Positions 7,526 to 11,428 of a stretch of DNA of 11,428 nt are shown here, one piece after another. Both the position numbers and the translations under genes were made by a program. The DNA lies in assembly GCA_025355255.1 (NCBI GenBank), contig JANYAA010000217.1, positions 1 through 11,428 of the forward strand. The letters are read 5' to 3'. The DNA is from Chloroflexota bacterium (GTDB taxonomy: Bacteria; Chloroflexota; Limnocylindria; Limnocylindrales; CSP1-4). The notes under the pieces were generated by a model. It ran no database searches. It saw nothing but the letters and a program-made list of their open reading frames with translations, and was not told the origin of the DNA. Each line of letters begins with the position of its first letter. Position 1 is the stretch's first letter.

Positions 7526-8575
7526 CTACTTGAGCAGGGTGCCGACGTTGCTGGCGTCGATCAGGTTGACGGGAACGAGGATCTCGCGCGCGTCCGGGTT
7601 GTCGTAGGTCAGGGTCTTGCCGGCTTCCAGCTGGAGCGCCAGGTCGACGGTCTTCTTGCCCATCTCGTACGGAACCTGCTGCACCGTTGCCACCATCTGG
7701 CCCGCTTTGATTGCCTGAAGGGCGATGGTATCGGCGTTGAAGCCGATCACGAAGATGTCCTTGGAGCCGCTCTTGCCAGCGTCCGCGACGGCCTGGGCAG
7801 CGCCCACCGCCATCGGGTCGTTGCACGAGAACACGCCTGCGACGTCAGGATGGGCGGACAGGACATCCTTCATGACCTTGTAGCCCTCCTCCTGCTTGCT
7901 GTTCCCGGACAGGGAAGCGACCACCGTGTAGCCAAGCTCCTTGATGCGGGCCTCGAACCCCTGGTTGCGCCGTGCCGCGTAGACCGCACTCGGCTCGCAG
8001 GTGATGGAGGCGACGTTCTTGCTCGCCCCCGCCTTGGCCTTGATGAGCTTGTCCATCGCGTCGGCAGCCAGGACGCCACCCTTCGAGTTGTCGGAGATCA
8101 CGATGGCGTCGTATTTCGTGCCGCCACCGCCGATGTCGTCCACGACGACCGGGATCTTCTTCGCATGCGCGGCGTCGACGATCGGGCCCATCGCGTCAGG
8201 CTTGATCGGGGAGATGATCAGGGACGTGATGCCCTGGTTCAGCAGGTCCTGGGTCGCGGAGACCATCGTGGACTCGCTGCTCTTCTGGTCCACCAGGACG
8301 TACTCGCACCCAGCGGCGGTCGCGGCCTCCTTGGTGCCCTTCTCCATATCCTGGAAGAACCCGTACTGCATGTCGTAGACCGAGAAGCCGATCTTGCAGG
8401 CCTTTGCGGCCGGCGCACTGCTCGCCGGGGCAGCCGTGGCCGGGGCGGCCGTCGCCGTGGGGGCGGCCGTCGCCGCCGGCGAGGGCGTCGCCGCAGTTGA
8501 CGAACACGCGGCCACCATCAGGGCGGCCACGGCCATCAGCGACGCCGTGCGGACGAAGCGATTGGACAGGTTCAT
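7526..8575 (-). CDS. Sugar ABC transporter substrate-binding lipoprotein (RbsB/RhaS-like)
   Basis: This is the extracellular sugar receptor that delivers substrate to the two permeases encoded just upstream. The 349-residue product begins with a basic N terminus, a hydrophobic stretch and a lipobox (VAAC, Cys24), so it is predicted to be a lipid-anchored exported protein. Residues 25-62 form an Ala/Thr/Pro/Ser linker of low complexity. The mature domain starts near KIGFSVYDMQYGFF, a typical beginning of type 1 periplasmic-binding proteins of the ribose/rhamnose group. LIISPIKPDAMGPIV, ISDNSKGG and FVIGFNADTIALQAIKAGQM are also typical. AAGGAG 8 nt upstream selects ATG 8575 over the ATG at 8593, which lies before that site. 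A 121-bp spacer separates it from the permease gene and a hairpin follows it. L-rhamnose as ligand is inferred from the operon, not from binding residues. Confidence 0.93.
   Translation of the reverse strand: MNLSNRFVRTASLMAVAALMVAACSSTAATPSPAATAAPTATAAPATAAPASSAPAAKACKIGFSVYDMQYGFFQDMEKGTKEAATAAGCEYVLVDQKSSESTMVSATQDLLNQGITSLIISPIKPDAMGPIVDAAHAKKIPVVVDDIGGGGTKYDAIVISDNSKGGVLAADAMDKLIKAKAGASKNVASITCEPSAVYAARRNQGFEARIKELGYTVVASLSGNSKQEEGYKVMKDVLSAHPDVAGVFSCNDPMAVGAAQAVADAGKSGSKDIFVIGFNADTIALQAIKAGQMVATVQQVPYEMGKKTVDLALQLEAGKTLTYDNPDAREILVPVNLIDASNVGTLLK
8442..8474. repeat. Two-copy 15-bp direct repeat coding for the lipoprotein linker
   Basis: GGGGCGGCCGTCGCC occurs at 8442-8456 and again at 8460-8474, an 18-bp period that keeps the reading frame. 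It encodes part of the Ala/Thr/Pro spacer behind the lipobox, and the neighbouring bases are degenerate versions of the same unit. Such a tract can gain or lose units by slippage without breaking the protein. Confidence 0.6.
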
Positions 8576-8646
8576 TCGTGTGTCTCCTTGCATGTCACTT
8601 CTCTCGCGACTACTGGTCGCTCAGGACGATGTGATCGATCGGTCAT
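8572..8646 (-). CDS. Possible 24-residue leader ORF overlapping the binding-protein start
   Basis: An ATG at 8646 opens a 24-codon frame (MTDRSHRPERPVVAREV followed by TCKETHE) whose TGA at 8574-8572 overlaps the lipoprotein ATG in the same ATGA arrangement used three times elsewhere in the operon. A strong AAGGAGGAG lies upstream, but 18 nt away from this ATG, longer than usual; a GTG at 8653 is better spaced but leads to only 10 codons. The peptide has no recognisable motif, so it may be a translated leader that couples to the lipoprotein gene, or a chance frame. The lipoprotein also has its own good ribosome site inside this ORF. Confidence 0.25.
   Translation of the reverse strand: MTDRSHRPERPVVAREVTCKETHE
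8584..8589 (-). promoter_or_regulatory. Ribosome binding site that decides the binding-protein start
   Basis: AAGGAG lies 8 nt before ATG 8575. It places the start there and excludes the ATG at 8593, which is upstream of the site. The shorter product has a standard lipoprotein signal peptide. Confidence 0.8.
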
Positions 8647-8664
8647 GGTCCACCCCGTTGGCGT

Positions 8665-8673
8665 CTCCTCCTT
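8665..8673 (-). promoter_or_regulatory. Strong Shine-Dalgarno sequence in the permease/binding-protein spacer
   Basis: AAGGAGGAG is a near-consensus ribosome site, yet it lies about 90 nt before the binding-protein ATG. The nearest starts are GTG 8653 (11 nt away, 10 codons) and ATG 8646 (18 nt away, 24 codons). A quasi-palindrome, TGATCGATCGGTCA, lies at 8632-8645. The site may serve a leader peptide, act as a ribosome standby or mRNA-protecting site, or be a relic of a lost gene. Confidence 0.4.
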
Positions 8674-8696
8674 GTTGTCGTTGCCACTCGGACCGG

Positions 8697-9677
8697 CTAC
8701 TCGGATCCGGTCCGCTCGGCCAGTCGCTTTCGTACCCCCTCGATGGAGAGGGCGGTCACCAGCACGAGGCCGGTCGCCACCCGCTGCACGAACGGGTCTG
8801 TGTGAAGAAGGTTGAGCAGGTTGCCCAGCGTCGTGAACAGGATCGCTGCGGCGACCGTGCCCACGATCGTGCCGCGGCCCCCGGAAAGGCGGGTGCCACC
8901 GAGGACCACACACGCAATCACGTTCAGCTCGAACCCGGCCTCCAGGCCTGGCCCAGCCGAGTAGAGGCGCGATCCGAGCAGCATCGCGCTCATGCCGACG
9001 AAGATGCCCACGACGACGAAGACGAGGAACGTGGCCGTGTTGATCGGAACGCCCGCCACATGGGCAGCCGGAGCGTTCGATCCGATGGCGAAGAGATACC
9101 TGCCAAATGAGGTGAACCGGAGTACCGCTGATCCAGCAAGCGCGCACACGATGAACACGGCGAACGGCACGGGGACGAACCCGAGCGCCGCGTTGCCCCA
9201 CCAAATGAACTCGGGCCCGTTGTAACGGGCTGCCGCTCCGTTCGTGAGGATCAGCGTCACGCCCGCCACGATGAACAGCATCCCGAGGGTGGTGATGAAC
9301 GCCGGGATTCGGACGACGGTGACGAAGAAGCCGTTGATGGACCCGACGACGATGCCGATCGCCACGGCAGCAAGAAGCGCCGCGAGGGGGCTCCCAGTCG
9401 CAGATGCCGTGAGCACGGAAGCCCATGCGGCAAGTGCCAGGGTCGAGCCGACAGACAGGTCGAACAGTCCGGCGACGATCGCCATCGTCATCCCGATCGC
9501 GGAGATGCCCACGAATGAGCTCTGGCGCAGGATGCTCGTGAGGTTGTCGGGGTTGGCGAAATTGGGGACGAAGGCAACGCCGACCACCCAGAGGGCGACC
9601 AGGACAAAGACGATCCCGAATCGCGTCCACAGCCGGCCCCTATCGAACCGGGTCACGGAATCCGTCGTCGCCGTCAT
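8697..9677 (-). CDS. Sugar ABC transporter permease 2 (RbsC family)
   Basis: This is an integral membrane subunit of a sugar importer, presumably paired with the preceding permease as a heterodimer. It has 326 residues and is strongly hydrophobic, with about 8-10 predicted membrane segments. The first runs near residues 20-37. GMTMAIVAGLFDLSVGS (62-78), RIPAFITTLGMLFIVAG (123-139), and the cytoplasmic loop FGRYLFAIGSNAPAAHVAGV (191-210) that faces the ATPase are characteristic of the RbsC/branched-chain-type permeases, as is VLGGTRLSGGRGTIVGT (258-274). ATG 9677 overlaps the previous stop by 4 nt, with GAGG about 10 nt upstream. The frame stays open far upstream inside permease 1, but that extension is Arg/His-rich and unlike any permease. 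Rhamnose specificity is inferred from the operon; a ribose-, xylose- or fucose-type role cannot be excluded from this sequence. Confidence 0.93.
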   Translation of the reverse strand: MTATTDSVTRFDRGRLWTRFGIVFVLVALWVVGVAFVPNFANPDNLTSILRQSSFVGISAIGMTMAIVAGLFDLSVGSTLALAAWASVLTASATGSPLAALLAAVAIGIVVGSINGFFVTVVRIPAFITTLGMLFIVAGVTLILTNGAAARYNGPEFIWWGNAALGFVPVPFAVFIVCALAGSAVLRFTSFGRYLFAIGSNAPAAHVAGVPINTATFLVFVVVGIFVGMSAMLLGSRLYSAGPGLEAGFELNVIACVVLGGTRLSGGRGTIVGTVAAAILFTTLGNLLNLLHTDPFVQRVATGLVLVTALSIEGVRKRLAERTGSE

Positions 9678-10657
9678 TCGCTCATCCTCGAGATCGGCGG
9701 CAGGATGGCGCGCTTCATGAACTGGCGACCGGCCGTGCTGATGCCGACCGCGGCGAGGAGCAGCACCCCCGTCGTGAGGCTCTGGTAGAAGACGGGGACG
9801 TTGAGCAGGTTCAGGCCGTTGTTGATCTCCGAGATCAGCAGGGCGCCGAGGAGCGTGCCGATCATGGTCGCTCGACCACCGGTCAGGGGGGTCCCGCCGA
9901 TGACGACGACCGCGATCGCGGACAGCTCGAGGCCGGTGGCCAGCCGGCCGTTCGCCGTCAGCACCTGGGCGCTGATGATCATCCCCGTGAGGGCTGCCGT
10001 GGCGCCCACGATCGCGAACACCACCCAGAGGATCCGGTTCGATCGCACGCCGGCTCGTGTGGCCGCCGCCTGGTTGCTGCCCACGGCGAGCACATGGCGA
10101 CCGAGCCGCGTGCGGGCGACCACCTGGGCCAGGATGGCGGCGACCAGGAGCGCGAGCACCACCGGCATCGCCCCGGCCGACAGAATCTTGTAGCCGGTCT
10201 CGCCGACCAGGTAGATGTCCCTGCCGCCGGTGTAGATCAGGGTCAGCCCCCGGAGGATCGTCAGCGTTCCGAGGGTCGCGATGAAGGCCGGAACGCGCAG
10301 CTCGGCCACGATCAGGCCGTTGACGAACCCGACGACCGCTCCCGCGACGAGACCGGCCGCGATACCCGGCCCGACCCCGAGGGTGGGCACGACGCTGAGC
10401 GATATGGCGCCCGCGAATGCGGCGATGGCGCCGACGGAGAGATCGAAGTTGCCACTGGCGATGACGAGCGTCATGCCCAGGCCGACGATCGCGACGACCG
10501 CGGCATTGGTGAGGACGTTGACCAGGTTCCCCTCGACGAGGAACCGCGGCGTGAGCAGGGAGAGAACCAGGCCGACCGCGACGACGAACAGGCCAACCCG
10601 GTACGTGCGCCACACGGCCAGCGCAAGGCGCCGGACGCCGCCCACCATCGAGGTCAT
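9674..10657 (-). CDS. Sugar ABC transporter permease 1 (RbsC family)
   Basis: This is a membrane subunit of the sugar importer, 327 residues, with the same architecture as permease 2 and clearly paralogous to it. The first hydrophobic segment is near 21-36. GMTLVIASGNFDLSVGA (61-77), RVPAFIATLGTLTILRG (121-137), the ATPase-facing loop LGRHVLAVGSNQAAATRAGV (185-204) and VIGGTPLTGGRATMIGT (252-268) align with the equivalent blocks of permease 2. ATG 10657 overlaps the ATPase stop by 4 nt. No convincing ribosome site is visible, so its translation probably depends on coupling. A second in-frame ATG lies three codons on. Two different permeases in one operon match the rhizobial rhaSTPQ arrangement, where rhaP and rhaQ are separate genes, better than the ribose system with its single RbsC. 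Confidence 0.93.
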   Translation of the reverse strand: MTSMVGGVRRLALAVWRTYRVGLFVVAVGLVLSLLTPRFLVEGNLVNVLTNAAVVAIVGLGMTLVIASGNFDLSVGAIAAFAGAISLSVVPTLGVGPGIAAGLVAGAVVGFVNGLIVAELRVPAFIATLGTLTILRGLTLIYTGGRDIYLVGETGYKILSAGAMPVVLALLVAAILAQVVARTRLGRHVLAVGSNQAAATRAGVRSNRILWVVFAIVGATAALTGMIISAQVLTANGRLATGLELSAIAVVVIGGTPLTGGRATMIGTLLGALLISEINNGLNLLNVPVFYQSLTTGVLLLAAVGISTAGRQFMKRAILPPISRMSE

Positions 10658-11428
10658 ACGTCGAACCTGGTGGCCAGCGTCATGACCGCCTCCTGGGTCA
10701 ATTCGGAACCCGCCAGCTCCCCCTGCGGGAGCCCGTTTGCCATGACGACACATCGATTGGCCAGCCGGATCAGCTCGGGCAGCTCCGAGGTCTGGAGCAG
10801 GACGGCCATCCCGTCTGCGACGAGGCCATCGATGAGCGAGTAGATCTCCTCTTTGGCGCCGACGTCCACGCCACGGGTCGGCTCGGCCAGCATCAGGACC
10901 CGGCTCTCGCTCGCCAGCGCACGCGCGAGGACCACCTTCTGCTGATTGCCGCCGCTCAGCCCGGCAACTTCCTGCTCGATGTCGTGACAGCGGATGTTGA
11001 GCCGCTGCTTGAAACCCTCGGCCATCGAGCGGTCGCGTCGCCCGTCGATGAAGAGGAGGCGTCGCATCTTGCCCAGGACCCCGAGGCTGATGTTGTGCTT
11101 GATCGGCAGGTCCGGGACGATCCCCTTCCGCTTGCGATCGTCCGGGACGTATCCGAAGCCGGACCGGAGCGCCTCGCCCGGGCCGCGGATCGCGATGGCC
11201 TGTCCGACGACGGTGACCTCCTTGGCCGCGAACGGTCGCAGCCCGAACAGGCCTTCGACGACCTCGGTGGCGCCACACCCCATCAGCCCCGCGATGCCCA
11301 CCACTTCGCCGGCATGCAGGTCGAACGAGACCCCCTCGACGCGATCGACCGCGAGGTCCCGGACCCGCAACCGCAGTTCCCCGGGGACCCGGTGCGGCGA
11401 CGTCGTGTAGACGAGCTCTCGACCGACC
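10654..11428 (-). CDS. Sugar ABC transporter ATPase, C-terminal half (runs off the window)
   Basis: This is the energising subunit of the sugar importer, of the duplicated RbsA/RhaT type with two nucleotide-binding domains in one chain of about 500 residues. The 257 visible residues begin with VGRELVYTTSP, the linker between the domains, so they are essentially the second domain. Its Walker A region is degenerate (GLMGCGATE, 47-55, without the GKS/T), as is normal for the second domain of this group. GYVPDDRKRKGIVPDLPI (92-109), the signature LSGGNQQ (157-163) and EPTRGVDVGAKEE (182-194) follow. The residue before that Glu is Ala instead of the Walker B Asp. The H-loop position reads QTSELPEL. 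The first domain and the start lie beyond the right edge. The stop overlaps the permease 1 start by 4 nt. Confidence 0.92.
   Translation of the reverse strand, partial: VGRELVYTTSPHRVPGELRLRVRDLAVDRVEGVSFDLHAGEVVGIAGLMGCGATEVVEGLFGLRPFAAKEVTVVGQAIAIRGPGEALRSGFGYVPDDRKRKGIVPDLPIKHNISLGVLGKMRRLLFIDGRRDRSMAEGFKQRLNIRCHDIEQEVAGLSGGNQQKVVLARALASESRVLMLAEPTRGVDVGAKEEIYSLIDGLVADGMAVLLQTSELPELIRLANRCVVMANGLPQGELAGSELTQEAVMTLATRFDV

Noticed and set aside
6453..7607. Plus-strand open frame opposite the isomerase-like gene (384 codons)
   Set aside because: It is antisense to a gene with family motifs and a strong ribosome site, and runs through the hairpin spacer. It is a GC-driven shadow frame.
7463..8500. 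Plus-strand open frame opposite the binding-protein gene (345 codons)
   Set aside because: It ends in a Gly/Arg run that is simply the complement of the Ala/Thr/Pro linker, and has no family resemblance.
9678..10613. Upstream extension of the permease 2 frame
   Set aside because: It lies inside permease 1 in another frame, is Arg/His-rich and hydrophilic, and the ATGA overlap at 9677 gives the proper start.

Overview
The window is GC-rich DNA of a bacterial chromosome. It holds two housekeeping or metabolic genes at the left end and one long, co-directional sugar-utilisation operon on the minus strand. The following suggest Chloroflexota, perhaps a Limnocylindria-like lineage, although an actinobacterial or related high-GC source cannot be excluded: an alpha2-type glycyl-tRNA synthetase, a substrate-binding lipoprotein with an Ala/Thr/Pro linker behind the lipobox, and the particular RhaI and RhaD subtypes. 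This placement is an impression from protein flavour, not a phylogeny.

Left region (1-2117). The N-terminal 185 codons of a glycerol kinase (glpK) run leftwards out of the window. Divergent from it lies a complete glycyl-tRNA synthetase (glyS), probably starting at a GTG at 708. The 150-bp divergent spacer has a weak extended -10-like element. glyS converges on the end of the sugar operon across a 217-bp gap that has a perfect 7-bp inverted repeat and no convincing gene.

Right region (11428 down to 2335, minus strand). In transcription order the genes are: the C-terminal half of a duplicated sugar ABC ATPase (5' end outside the window), two RbsC-type permeases, a periplasmic-binding lipoprotein, a protein of the L-arabinose/L-fucose isomerase fold, rhamnulokinase (rhaB), L-rhamnose isomerase (rhaI) and rhamnulose-1-phosphate aldolase (rhaD). 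The genes are tightly coupled. There are 4-nt ATGA overlaps at ATPase/permease 1, permease 1/permease 2 and isomerase-like/rhaB, an 11-nt gap at rhaB/rhaI and a 4-nt gap at rhaI/rhaD. Two longer spacers flank the binding-protein gene. One carries a strong Shine-Dalgarno sequence and a 24-codon ORF that overlaps the lipoprotein start. The other carries a 15-bp perfect hairpin just after the lipoprotein stop.

Together the genes describe import of an L-sugar, very probably L-rhamnose, and its breakdown: isomerisation to L-rhamnulose, phosphorylation to L-rhamnulose 1-phosphate, and cleavage to dihydroxyacetone phosphate plus L-lactaldehyde. This is a known kind of system. The least ordinary points are the extra isomerase-fold gene inside the operon, apparent single-ligand changes in the metal sites of RhaI (His to Asp) and RhaD (His to Gln), and the regulatory-looking spacers around the binding-protein gene. 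No transcriptional regulator, mobile element, CRISPR array, tRNA or rRNA was seen.
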